From the NCBI GenBank assembly GCA_964453575.1, contig CAYVRW010000008.1, positions 1-37,410 on the forward strand: a DNA stretch of 37,410 bases, written 5' to 3'. Source of the stretch: JABDBK01 sp964453575. GTDB taxonomy: Bacteria > Pseudomonadota > Gammaproteobacteria > DSM-16500. This document shows positions 14,940 through 23,282 of the stretch, in pieces (position 1 is the stretch's first letter; each line of letters opens with the position of its first letter). Below the pieces are notes generated by a model. The model did no database searches and had not been told where the DNA came from. It saw only the letters and a list, made by a program, of their open reading frames with translations. The position numbers and the translations under genes are program-made.

Positions 14940-14959
14940 ATTTAAATTATTCCTTTTTA

Positions 14960-14988
14960 ATTATAGCACATAGAATTTAAAATTGTAA
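14960..14988 (-). promoter_or_regulatory. brnTA promoter (extended -10)
   Basis: On the minus strand TGCTATAAT forms an extended -10 element (TATAAT at 14960-14965, TG two bases upstream). A weak -35 TTACAA (14983-14988) lies exactly 17 bases away. It is about 20 bases upstream of the brnT start. Confidence 0.55.
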
Positions 14989-15061
14989 CTACAAAAATAT
15001 AATTACATAAAAGCACTACATGCTTGATGCGTATAAATTTTTGCTTATGCTTATTTAGACA

Positions 15062-15254
15062 AGTTTTTTGTGAGAAGACAATGAGGGGAGTGTCGGTATA
15101 CTTTGAAAGGTAGGCTTTAGCATAAATTCCCGTGCCAATTTTTACCAGCTTTTTTTGCGATTAATTCATTTAATAAACGACTTATTTGTCGCCAGGAACC
15201 AAGATCAGAAAAATTTTTGTACAATACAACACTGCCGCGAATTTTTTTAAGCGG
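15062..15254 (-). pseudogene. Remnant of a DUF6088 / AbiEi-like winged-helix antitoxin-type gene, frameshifted
   Basis: Translated on the minus strand, the stretch gives KKIRGSVVLYKNFSDLGSWR, then QISRLLNELIAKK, then a frameshift, then LVKIGTGIYAKAYLSKYTDTP. Together these match the winged-helix DUF6088 pattern (RG-x-V, F-x-x-LGS-x-x-Q-[VI]-x-R-x-L-x-x-L, [KR]IG-x-G-[IL]Y-x-K). The break is at a run of seven A (15150-15156 on the + strand as T); removing one base restores the frame. The N-terminus with its start codon is missing: an in-frame stop precedes the remnant at 15255-15257. Similarity stops at both ends next to the emrB-tail repeats. It is non-functional as it stands. Confidence 0.6.
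15063..15077 (+). repeat. Direct repeat, right half of emrB tail
   Basis: GTTTTTTGTGAGAAG is identical to 14356-14370. It marks one end of the DUF6088-like remnant. The 347-base stretch 14940-15286 otherwise holds only the brnTA promoter, this remnant and the other half-repeat. Confidence 0.75.
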
Positions 15255-15262
15255 TTAAGGGA

Positions 15263-15285
15263 CTATGCTGCCGTGGGTGTTTTTT
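15263..15285 (+). repeat. Direct repeat, left half of emrB tail
   Basis: A 23-base exact copy of 14340-14362, ending one base before the stop codon of the O-methyltransferase. Chance identity over 23 bases is negligible. It marks the other end of the pseudogene segment. Confidence 0.85.
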
Positions 15286-15286
15286 A

Positions 15287-15952
15287 TTAAAACCGCCTTC
15301 TCGCCAAAGTTAGACCGTCGCCTATAGGCACCATCGTCACTGAAACACGCTCATCACTCACCAATATTGCATTAAGTTCGCGTATGATAACCGTGTCTTT
15401 ATCTTGTATGGAAGGATCAGCCACTTTGCCGCTCCATAAAGTATTATCAATGGCAATCACGCCGCCGGGGCGCACGAGCTGCAAGGCTTTTTCATAATAG
15501 TTAATATAATTAGCTTTATCGGCATCAATAAAAGCAAAATCAAAAGAGTCTTGCCCATCATGAGTTAATAAATTATCCAACGTTTCCAAAGCGGGGGCTA
15601 AACGTAGATCAATTTTTTCTGTCACCCCCGCCATGTGCCAATATTTTTGAGCAATTTTTGTCCATTCTACGTTGATATCGCAAGCTACTACCTTACCGTC
15701 ATCAGGAAGTGCCAATGCCACGGCAAGCGTACTATATCCTGTAAAAACACCCACTTCTAAGGTCTTTCTGGCACCCATAAGCTCTATTAAAAAGGCCATA
15801 AATTGCCCTTGTTCAGGAGATATCTGCATTTGACTCATGCTCATGGTATGCGTTTGTTCGCGTAATTTTGCTAAAACAGCAGGTTCACGCAGGGAATATT
15901 GCTTAAAATAACTATAAAGTTTGGGTGTAAAATTTAATGTTACGTCTGACAT
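15287..15952 (-). CDS. SAM-dependent O-methyltransferase (Methyltransf_3, CCoAOMT-like)
   Basis: A 221-residue class I methyltransferase of the metal-dependent O-methyltransferase family, related to caffeoyl-CoA OMTs of plants and small bacterial OMTs. Motif I is TLEVGVFTGYSTLAVALALP. The metal and catalytic site includes FDFAFIDADKANY and GGVIAIDNTLWSGKVAD. The substrate is probably a catechol-like small molecule, unknown. I start it at the ATG at 15952, preceded by AGGAAGA, instead of the in-frame ATG at 15982 in the promoter. Divergent from lemA. Its 3' end abuts a repeat of the emrB tail. Confidence 0.88.
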   Translation of the reverse strand: MSDVTLNFTPKLYSYFKQYSLREPAVLAKLREQTHTMSMSQMQISPEQGQFMAFLIELMGARKTLEVGVFTGYSTLAVALALPDDGKVVACDINVEWTKIAQKYWHMAGVTEKIDLRLAPALETLDNLLTHDGQDSFDFAFIDADKANYINYYEKALQLVRPGGVIAIDNTLWSGKVADPSIQDKDTVIIRELNAILVSDERVSVTMVPIGDGLTLARRRF

Positions 15953-16008
15953 ACTGGTCTTCCTAATGCTATAATATCTCATGCTATAAAAATTGGAGTA
16001 AAAGTTCT

Positions 16009-16587
16009 ATGAGCACCGGTATGATTATCCTTATTGTTGCTGTGGTTATCATTGGGTTTGTGATTCTCACCTATAATAAATTAATTGCCTTAATTGAAGC
16101 AATCCGCAACAACCAAAAACAAATCGATATTCAATTAGATAGACGCTTCAAAGTATTTGAGTCCCTGATCAACGTAGTAAAAAAATACATGGATTACGAA
16201 CAAACCACATTAAAAGATGTAGTGGCTTTGCGTAATCAAGCTCAACAAGCCAAAGCAAGCGGTGATGAAAAAACGCGTATTGCAGCTGAAAATAAGATAT
16301 CCGATATTGCTAGTCATATTAACGTAGTGTTTGAACAATATCCGCAGCTTAAAGCCAATGAAAACTGCATTCAACTGCAGGAAGAAATTGTCAACACTGA
16401 AAATAAATTAGCGTATGCCAAACAATCTTACAATGACAGCATAGAAAGTTATAATGCCAACAAAAAAGCATTTTTTACTTCCATGATAGTCGCTATCTTC
16501 AAAGGCAAACTGGACTTTGATTTCCCTTATTGGCAACTTGGTGAAGGAAAAGTCGCTGAGCAAGAAAACTATACCGTAAAACTGTAA
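16009..16587 (+). CDS. lemA: LemA family protein
   Basis: A 192-residue membrane-anchored protein. One N-terminal TM helix (MIILIVAVVIIGFVILTYN) is followed by the conserved LIALIEAIRNNQKQIDIQLDRR and long helices ending in an FPYWQL segment. LemA proteins are almost always paired with an M48 or TPM-domain gene, as here: the M48 protease starts 4 bases downstream. The biochemical role is unsettled; an accessory role for the protease is inferred from this pairing. A GGAG ribosome site precedes the ATG. Confidence 0.93.
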   Translation: MSTGMIILIVAVVIIGFVILTYNKLIALIEAIRNNQKQIDIQLDRRFKVFESLINVVKKYMDYEQTTLKDVVALRNQAQQAKASGDEKTRIAAENKISDIASHINVVFEQYPQLKANENCIQLQEEIVNTENKLAYAKQSYNDSIESYNANKKAFFTSMIVAIFKGKLDFDFPYWQLGEGKVAEQENYTVKL

Positions 16588-16591
16588 TATT

Positions 16592-17644
16592 ATGGCACCT
16601 ATACCTAATAATTTATCCGGAACAGCCGTCGATTGGCGCAGATGTATACGCGCCAATAATCGCAAAACCTATATGGTCATGGGGTTGTTTTTTTTCATTT
16701 ATTTCGCGCTAGGTATGTTGGTAGATACTTACCTTGTGATGGGTGAATATCCTGAAGCACCTCTATCCAGCATCCTGGTGTCGCTTCTTACTTTTAAAAT
16801 TTTTCCCATAGCGACAGTGGTGATGGTTGCCATTGCAGCAATTTCATTATTTGTAACAATTGCCATGAATAACCGTTTGATGCTGCTTGGTACGGAATAT
16901 AGAGAAATCACTGCAGATAATGCGCAAACCTTGGCGGAAAAACAATTGTATAACATCGTAGAAGAGTTAAAAATTGCCTCAGGCTTACGATACATGCCTA
17001 AAGTATATATCATCCAAGCAGACTATATGAATGCGTTCGCCAGTGGTTACAGTGAAAAATCAGCCATGGTTGCAGTCACTGAAGGTTTGATGCAAAAACT
17101 TAATCGAAGTGAATTACAAGCTGTTATAGGGCATGAGCTTAGTCATATTCGCCATCTTGATATTAAACTGACGTTGGTGGCTTCACTCTTGGCCAATCTT
17201 ATGATCATGGTGCTGGATATGTTTTTCTATCAAGCCATATTTGGAGGCCGGCAAAGCAACGATAATAGAAAAAATGCTCTTTTTACCGTTATTCTCATCT
17301 TACGTTACCTGTTACCTATTATTAATGTGCTGCTATTACTTTATCTTAGCCGCACCCGAGAATACATGGCTGATGCGGGTTCTGTAGAATTGCTTAGAGA
17401 TAATCAAGCATTAGCATCGGCTTTATTAAAAATCAGTGGTGACTACACATCTCATCAAGATGAATACACCGCGGCTCATCAACAAACCACACATGAAAAC
17501 GTGCGGCGTGAAGCTTATATTTTTGATCCTTTCTCAGCCGAAGGAGTCAAAGGTTTTATGTCGATTAACGATATGTTTTCTACCCATCCTAATCTCAAAG
17601 ATCGCCTAGCAGCGCTAGGATTTAAGTATAATGACCAAAGATAG
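16592..17644 (+). CDS. M48 family membrane metalloprotease (HtpX-like)
   Basis: An inner-membrane zinc protease of 350 residues. The HExxH zinc site is HELSH at 181-185, and the third ligand is E257 in REYMADAGS. Four hydrophobic segments flank the catalytic domain (about 27-50, 65-92, 195-215 and 230-252), as in HtpX/YggG-type enzymes. It probably degrades misfolded membrane proteins. Cotranscribed with lemA, and it overlaps hemH by 14 bases. It is longer than E. coli HtpX (293 residues) and belongs to the LemA-linked group. Confidence 0.9.
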   Translation: MAPIPNNLSGTAVDWRRCIRANNRKTYMVMGLFFFIYFALGMLVDTYLVMGEYPEAPLSSILVSLLTFKIFPIATVVMVAIAAISLFVTIAMNNRLMLLGTEYREITADNAQTLAEKQLYNIVEELKIASGLRYMPKVYIIQADYMNAFASGYSEKSAMVAVTEGLMQKLNRSELQAVIGHELSHIRHLDIKLTLVASLLANLMIMVLDMFFYQAIFGGRQSNDNRKNALFTVILILRYLLPIINVLLLLYLSRTREYMADAGSVELLRDNQALASALLKISGDYTSHQDEYTAAHQQTTHENVRREAYIFDPFSAEGVKGFMSINDMFSTHPNLKDRLAALGFKYNDQR

Positions 17645-18599
17645 CATAGGAATTCTACTCACTAATATTGGCACCCCCAGCAAACCTACACCAGGTGCTG
17701 TGCGTACCTATTTAAAAAAATTTTTAAGTGATAAAAGGGTGGTAGAACTTCCGCGCTGGCTATGGCGGCCTATTTTATACGGCATTATTTTACCGCTGCG
17801 ATCAAAAAACTCTGCCAAACTGTATCAATCCATTTGGACAGAGGACGGGTCTCCCCTGCTTATTTATTCTAAAAAAATAGCTGCTAAATTAGAGAATAAA
17901 ATGAAATTACCGGTCGCTATAGGCATGCATTACAGCTCTCCTTCTATTGAAGAAGCATTAAACGAACTGAAAGCTAAACAAGTCTCACGAATAATCATTT
18001 TACCGCTTTATCCTCAATATTCTGGCACAACGACTGCGGCGACTTTTGATGCTGTTGCTAGTGTTTTAAAAACATGGCGCACGCTTCCTGAAATTTGCAC
18101 CATTAATCACTATGCAAATAATCCGCATTATATACAAGCAATCGTTTCATCCATTCAAAAAACATGGGAAAGTCGCGGCCGAGCTAGACATTTATTATTT
18201 TCATTTCATGGTATTCCTAAAAAATGCGTGACAGCAGGTGATCCTTACCAGTTACTTTGTCAACAAACCGCACAAGCCATTGCAGAAGCGTTACAATTAT
18301 CAAATTCAGATTGGTCAATTTCATTTCAATCAAGAGTGGGTTATGCGGAATGGTTATCGCCTTATACCAAAGATGTATTATCTGCCCTGCCGCAAAAAGG
18401 CGTGTTGGATGTTGATGTTATTTGCCCGGGGTTTGCAACGGATTGTTTAGAAACGTTAGAAGAAATCATGATGCGCGGTAAACAACAGTTTTTAGATGCG
18501 GGTGGAAAATCATTTGATTATATCCCTGCATTAAATGACAGTGATGAACATATCGAAATGTTAGAGAAACTGGCACGGCATTCTGCTGTTATGTTATGA
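17631..18599 (+). CDS. hemH: Ferrochelatase
   Basis: Inserts Fe2+ into the porphyrin in the last steps of heme synthesis. 322 residues, normal for the family. Conserved blocks: GILLTNIGTPSKPT at the N-terminus, LPLYPQYSGTTTAATFDAV, LLFSFHGIPKKCVTAGDPY with the catalytic histidine, SFQSRVGYAEWLSPYT, and the late CPGFATDCLETLEEI with the active-site glutamate. The start ATG overlaps the M48 gene by 14 bases, suggesting translational coupling. Confidence 0.96.
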   Translation: MTKDSIGILLTNIGTPSKPTPGAVRTYLKKFLSDKRVVELPRWLWRPILYGIILPLRSKNSAKLYQSIWTEDGSPLLIYSKKIAAKLENKMKLPVAIGMHYSSPSIEEALNELKAKQVSRIIILPLYPQYSGTTTAATFDAVASVLKTWRTLPEICTINHYANNPHYIQAIVSSIQKTWESRGRARHLLFSFHGIPKKCVTAGDPYQLLCQQTAQAIAEALQLSNSDWSISFQSRVGYAEWLSPYTKDVLSALPQKGVLDVDVICPGFATDCLETLEEIMMRGKQQFLDAGGKSFDYIPALNDSDEHIEMLEKLARHSAVML

Positions 18600-18629
18600 T
18601 CGCCAAAAATCGTGTTAAGGAAAACACTA

Positions 18630-19184
18630 GTGTTGCGTATACGCTTACTATTTATCATCTTGGGTTTGTTGAGTATTACCCATACCGTCCATGCAAAAGA
18701 ATCTGGGCCTGGCATCAGTGTTACTTATCCCATTATCGTTTCAGAACCGGAAAATTTACACGGATACAGGATATCGCTTTTTTATCAACCGGAACGTCTC
18801 ATAGGCTCTTACGTTAAGCTTTACTTTGATGCGAGCTTCGGTCATTGGTGGGACAACACAACTTCTAATGATGCGCCTACTAACAGTTCGCTTAATATTT
18901 ATTCCATTGCACCTGTAGTAAGAGTGTATTACAAAAATACAGTCGTCACACCTTTTGTCGATTTAAGCATAGGGTTTTCCTATTTATCAGAAACACGCAT
19001 CTATAAACGGAATTTAGGTATGCATTTTACTTTCCAAGACCAACTTGCCTTAGGTGCAGCCTTTGGCAAAGACCAACATTTCACCGTAAGCTTAGGCGGT
19101 CTGCATTATTCAAATGGTTCTTTATGCGAAAGAAATAGCGGCATGACTATTCCATTATTCATCAATGTGGGATACCGTTTCTAA
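18630..19184 (+). CDS. pagL: Lipid A 3-O-deacylase (PagL family)
   Basis: Outer-membrane beta-barrel enzyme that removes the 3-position acyl chain of lipid A, which lowers TLR4 recognition in pathogens that have it. The signal peptide ends at VHAKE. The C-terminal active-site block is HYSNGSLCERNSG: the catalytic His and Ser (HYS) are seen and a Glu follows within the block. The last residue is the aromatic F typical of outer-membrane barrels. I use the GTG at 18630 (184 residues), 8 bases after AAGGA; a longer GTG start at 18612 precedes the ribosome site. Confidence 0.88.
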   Translation: MLRIRLLFIILGLLSITHTVHAKESGPGISVTYPIIVSEPENLHGYRISLFYQPERLIGSYVKLYFDASFGHWWDNTTSNDAPTNSSLNIYSIAPVVRVYYKNTVVTPFVDLSIGFSYLSETRIYKRNLGMHFTFQDQLALGAAFGKDQHFTVSLGGLHYSNGSLCERNSGMTIPLFINVGYRF

Positions 19185-19207
19185 TGCTGTTACGGTAAAC
19201 TTGTTTA

Positions 19208-21115
19208 ATGCGAAGACGTATAGCTATTAAAAATCATGTTCAAGAAATACAGCTGACTACTCAGCGCTGTATTGTTGCGATCGTTATTATGCTTATTTTG
19301 ATCGCTTTATTGATCATTCGATTAGCTTATTTACAAATTTCACAACATGATGTTTATACCACCTTATCTAAAAAAAATTGGTTAGATATTGTTCCTCTTG
19401 AACCTACCCGCGGTCTTATTTACGACAGAAATGGCGTGCTGCTTGCTGAAAATGTACCCGTTTTTAGCTTAGATGTGCTTCCTTATAAAATAAAGAACAT
19501 GCCGCAACTGCTTGCGGAAATTTCTAAAATCATCCCGTTAAGCGATACAGAAATTGCACAATTTCTCCGAGAATTAAAACAACATCGCCGGTTTGATGAA
19601 ATTCCTTTAAAGCTGCGCTTAACTGACAATGAAGTGGCGCGATTTTATGAAAATCAGTATCGATTCCCAGGAGCATTGATTAAAGCCAGATTGATGCGGC
19701 ATTACCCTTTAGGTTCATCATTTAGCCATGTGTTAGGTTATGTTGGACGAATTAATTTAGATGAACTGAGTGATATTGATGCAGGAAACTATAGCGCCAG
19801 CAATTATATTGGCAAATTGGCTATTGAAAAATTTTATGAAGATGAATTACATGGAACCGTAGGTTATGAACAGGCAGAAAATGATGCAAGCGGCCAGCCA
19901 GTGCGTGTATTAAATCGCATCAAACCCATTCCTGGAAAAAATTTATACCTCACGATTGATAGTAATTTGCAAACGGCTGCTGAGCAAGCGCTGGGAGGAC
20001 ACCGCGGTGCCATTATCGCCATACAGCCATCTACAGGGCAAATTTTAGCTTTAGTGAGTGAACCGACTTACGATCCCAATATATTTGTCGATGGTATTAG
20101 CACTGAAGATTACGACACTTTACAAAAATCGCCTGGTAAACCCTTATACAATCGGGCATTGCGAGGTTTATATCCTCTTGCATCCAATATCAAACCTTTT
20201 ATAGCCTTGGAAGGATTGGAATCCGGTGTTGCGAATCCAAACTTTTCTATCAGTGATCCAGGCTGGTATCAGTTGCCTAATGGTTCGCACAAATATTATG
20301 ACTGGAAACGACATGGCCATGGTAGAGTTAATTTATCACTCGCCATCATGCGATCATGTGACACTTACTTCTTCGATTTAGGACATAAACTCGGGATTAA
20401 ACGCATTGATGATATCCTTTATAAATTTGGATTTGGACAATCGACCGGAATAGATGTGGGAGAAGAACTTCCCGGTATCATCGCATCACCTAGCTGGAAA
20501 CGTCGTGTCAAAGGTGAAAGCTGGTATGAAGGCGACACGATAAACTCTGCTATTGGACAAGGCTATATGCAAACTACACCGCTACAGCTCGCGAACGGAG
20601 TAGCAGCTATCGCTAATCGCGGCAAACGATATGTCCCGCATTTATTATTATCTGAACAACAGCCTGGTAAAAAAATAGAAGTACAAAAATCTATCGCACT
20701 TGAACCTGTTATGCTTGAAAACAACACCTGGAATTTTGTTATCAATGCTATGCAAAATGTCGTATCAAACCCTCTTGGCACTGCTTATCGCTTTGGAACA
20801 AACCTGCCCTACACCATTGCAGCTAAAACAGGTACTGCACAGGTTTATTCCATTAAAAAACGTAATAAAAATGAGGAAGCTGAAGCACAGGAAAATTTAC
20901 CAGAAAACTTACGCGACCATGGTCTTTTTATTGCCTTTGCGCCAGTAGATAAACCACAAATTGCCATTGCAGTGCTTGTCGAAAACAATAAATCACTTGC
21001 GGTCAATGTGGCGCGTCGATTTTTGGACTATTACTTTTTAGGCCAGCAAGTGAATAATCCAAATCCAGCACCCGCAGCACCAGCACCGGAGGGGACCACT
21101 CATGACGTTCACTAA
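19208..21115 (+). CDS. mrdA: Penicillin-binding protein 2 (elongasome transpeptidase)
   Basis: Class B PBP that crosslinks peptidoglycan during rod elongation together with RodA. 635 residues: cytoplasmic N-terminus, one TM helix at about 22 to 46, the dimerisation domain (PTRGLIYDRNGVLLAEN), then the transpeptidase domain. Active-site motifs are S326-N-I-K329, S383-C-D and K540-T-G. The first motif is unusual: the normal PPGST[VIF]K is PLASNIK here. The serine and lysine are kept, so activity is expected. It overlaps rodA by 14 bases, the classic mrdA-mrdB order. Confidence 0.95.
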   Translation: MRRRIAIKNHVQEIQLTTQRCIVAIVIMLILIALLIIRLAYLQISQHDVYTTLSKKNWLDIVPLEPTRGLIYDRNGVLLAENVPVFSLDVLPYKIKNMPQLLAEISKIIPLSDTEIAQFLRELKQHRRFDEIPLKLRLTDNEVARFYENQYRFPGALIKARLMRHYPLGSSFSHVLGYVGRINLDELSDIDAGNYSASNYIGKLAIEKFYEDELHGTVGYEQAENDASGQPVRVLNRIKPIPGKNLYLTIDSNLQTAAEQALGGHRGAIIAIQPSTGQILALVSEPTYDPNIFVDGISTEDYDTLQKSPGKPLYNRALRGLYPLASNIKPFIALEGLESGVANPNFSISDPGWYQLPNGSHKYYDWKRHGHGRVNLSLAIMRSCDTYFFDLGHKLGIKRIDDILYKFGFGQSTGIDVGEELPGIIASPSWKRRVKGESWYEGDTINSAIGQGYMQTTPLQLANGVAAIANRGKRYVPHLLLSEQQPGKKIEVQKSIALEPVMLENNTWNFVINAMQNVVSNPLGTAYRFGTNLPYTIAAKTGTAQVYSIKKRNKNEEAEAQENLPENLRDHGLFIAFAPVDKPQIAIAVLVENNKSLAVNVARRFLDYYFLGQQVNNPNPAPAAPAPEGTTHDVH

Positions 21116-22244
21116 TTCCATGAATCGAAACATCAACTCCAGTCAAAGTAATGTTCAATTTCGATCTTTCTGGCAATACATTCATTTAGATATGCCCTTG
21201 TTATTTGCCCTTTTGTTACTGATCACCATGGGATTACTTATTTTATACAGCGCAAGTGGCCAAGACATGGAAGTTATCGAACGTCAGGGATTGCGCATTG
21301 GTTTATCACTTGTGATTATGTTTATTTTTGCACAAATCCCGCCCATCATCTATCAACGATGGGCTTTGGTTTTCTATCTATTAGCATTCATTTTACTCGC
21401 TGCTGTACTCGTTTTCGGCCATATTGGTAAAGGTGCGGAACGTTGGCTTAATTTAGGGTTTATACGTTTTCAACCCTCAGAAATGATGAAACTTGCTATT
21501 CCTATGTGTTTAGCCTGGTATTTTCATAAAGCGCATTTACCCTTGACCCTAACAAATATTTTTATGGCGGCTATTATCATCATGGTCCCCGTCTTGCTCA
21601 CTGCAAAACAGCCTGACCTTGCAACTGCAATTCTTTTAATCGCCGCAGGTGGTAGTGTATTAATACTAGCCGGTTTAAGCTGGCGTTTAATGGGTCTATT
21701 AATCACTTTGCTTGCTCTCAGTGCGCCATTGGTTTGGTATGTGATGCATGATTACCAAAAACAACGCGTTTTGACCTTTTTAAATCCAGAACGTGATCCA
21801 TTATCCACGGGTTATCATATTATTCAATCCAAAATAGCGATTGGTTCGGGCGGTTTGTTTGGTAAAGGATGGTTAAGCGGAACACAATCGCATTTACACT
21901 TTTTGCCTGAACATGCTACTGACTTTATTTTCGCAGTATGCGGTGAGGAATTTGGTTTTGTTGGCAGTGTCATATTAATTGCATTGTTTATGGGTGTTAT
22001 TTTGCGCGGTATTTTCATAACCATCAATGCTCAAGACACTTTTTCAAGGTTACTTGCAGGAAGTTTGACCTTAACATTTTTTTTCTCATTTTATATTAAT
22101 ATGGGCATGGTCACAGGCATACTACCTGTGGCAGGATTACCTTTACCTTTAGTCAGTTACGGTGGTTCATCGATGATGACGCTAATGGCAAGTTTCGGTA
22201 TCCTAATGTCTATACAAACGCACAGAAAATTATTAACCACATAA
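21102..22244 (+). CDS. mrdB: RodA peptidoglycan glycosyltransferase (SEDS)
   Basis: Integral membrane SEDS polymerase that makes glycan strands for cell elongation with PBP2. 380 residues with about 10 TM helices. Family blocks are visible: LLILYSASGQDME, the loop KGAERWLNLGFIRFQPSEMMKLAIP, KQPDLATAI with the catalytic aspartate, SGTQSHLHFLPEHATDFIFAVCGEEFGF, and GLPLPLVSYGGSSM. It lies in the mrdA-mrdB-mltB-rlpA cluster, and its stop is 6 bases before the next reading frame. Confidence 0.97.
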   Translation: MTFTNSMNRNINSSQSNVQFRSFWQYIHLDMPLLFALLLLITMGLLILYSASGQDMEVIERQGLRIGLSLVIMFIFAQIPPIIYQRWALVFYLLAFILLAAVLVFGHIGKGAERWLNLGFIRFQPSEMMKLAIPMCLAWYFHKAHLPLTLTNIFMAAIIIMVPVLLTAKQPDLATAILLIAAGGSVLILAGLSWRLMGLLITLLALSAPLVWYVMHDYQKQRVLTFLNPERDPLSTGYHIIQSKIAIGSGGLFGKGWLSGTQSHLHFLPEHATDFIFAVCGEEFGFVGSVILIALFMGVILRGIFITINAQDTFSRLLAGSLTLTFFFSFYINMGMVTGILPVAGLPLPLVSYGGSSMMTLMASFGILMSIQTHRKLLTT

Positions 22245-22265
22245 TAATAAATGAGGTGTCAACAA

Positions 22266-23282
22266 ATGAGCAAAATCTTTTTGATACGCTTACTTGTTTT
22301 CATAACAAGTATTTTATTTTTATCTATGGCGGCTTATGCTGCTGACACTCCTTTTATTGACCGGCCTGAAGTCAAAGCTTTTATTCATGAAATGGTTAAA
22401 AAAAATCATTTTAATGAAAATGAACTCACCATCTTGTTCAAGCATGTCAAAGTTAGGTCTTCGGTGATGAAAAGTGTAAGAGCACCTCTTGAACAAAGGC
22501 CCTGGCATACTTATCAAAGATTATTTGTGACCGAATGGCGCATTCGCAAAGGCGTTGAATTTTGGGACAAACACCACGAAGCGTTAACACAGGCTGAGAA
22601 AAAATACGGTGTTCCTGCAAGCATCATTGTTGCAACGATTGGTGTTGAATCGAAATACGGATTGCATACCGGCGAATATCCCGTGATAGATGCATTAACC
22701 AATATTGGTTTTAGCGGAAGCCCGCGTGCGGCCTTTTTCAAATATGAATTGGAACAATTTTTATTATTAACGCGCGAACAACATTTAGACCCGCTAAAAG
22801 TTATGGGGTCTTATGCAGGTGCCATTGGTCAACCGCAATTTATGCCTAGCAGTTATAGACGTTACGCGGTAAGTTACAGCGGCAACAGTCAAATTGATTT
22901 ATCACATAATGAACGTGACATCATATTTAGCATTGCCAATTATTATAATAGTAAAGGCTGGAAAACAAATGAGTCCGTAGTAATTCCTGCATCTATTGTT
23001 AACAACAAATTCGATATTTACTTAAACAAAAACAATGACGTTAAAGACGTGAAAATTGTTCCCAAATCCACGTTTTCGCATTATGAAAATAATTATAAAA
23101 AAGAAATGCATAAACCTTATAAAGTGATTGAATTAAAAAGTTATTGGGGCAATGAATATTGGTATGGGTTTCATAATTTTGATGTGATAAAACGCTATAA
23201 TTCAAGTGATTTATATGCGATGGCTGTTTTTCAATTAAGCCGTTATATTGCTACGCTTAAGGAGAAGTTAAACGATGCTTAA
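22266..23282 (+). CDS. mltB: Membrane-bound lytic murein transglycosylase B
   Basis: Cleaves glycan strands of peptidoglycan to anhydro-muropeptides in the periplasm. 338 residues from the ATG at 22266, which follows GAGGTG by 7 bases; an earlier ATG at 22251 lies upstream of that site. The N-terminus is a Sec signal with AYAAD at its end and no lipobox cysteine, so this copy is soluble, unlike E. coli MltB. The catalytic glutamate is in ATIGVESKYG; AGAIGQPQFMPSSYRRYAV is the family signature. Confidence 0.93.
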   Translation: MSKIFLIRLLVFITSILFLSMAAYAADTPFIDRPEVKAFIHEMVKKNHFNENELTILFKHVKVRSSVMKSVRAPLEQRPWHTYQRLFVTEWRIRKGVEFWDKHHEALTQAEKKYGVPASIIVATIGVESKYGLHTGEYPVIDALTNIGFSGSPRAAFFKYELEQFLLLTREQHLDPLKVMGSYAGAIGQPQFMPSSYRRYAVSYSGNSQIDLSHNERDIIFSIANYYNSKGWKTNESVVIPASIVNNKFDIYLNKNNDVKDVKIVPKSTFSHYENNYKKEMHKPYKVIELKSYWGNEYWYGFHNFDVIKRYNSSDLYAMAVFQLSRYIATLKEKLNDA

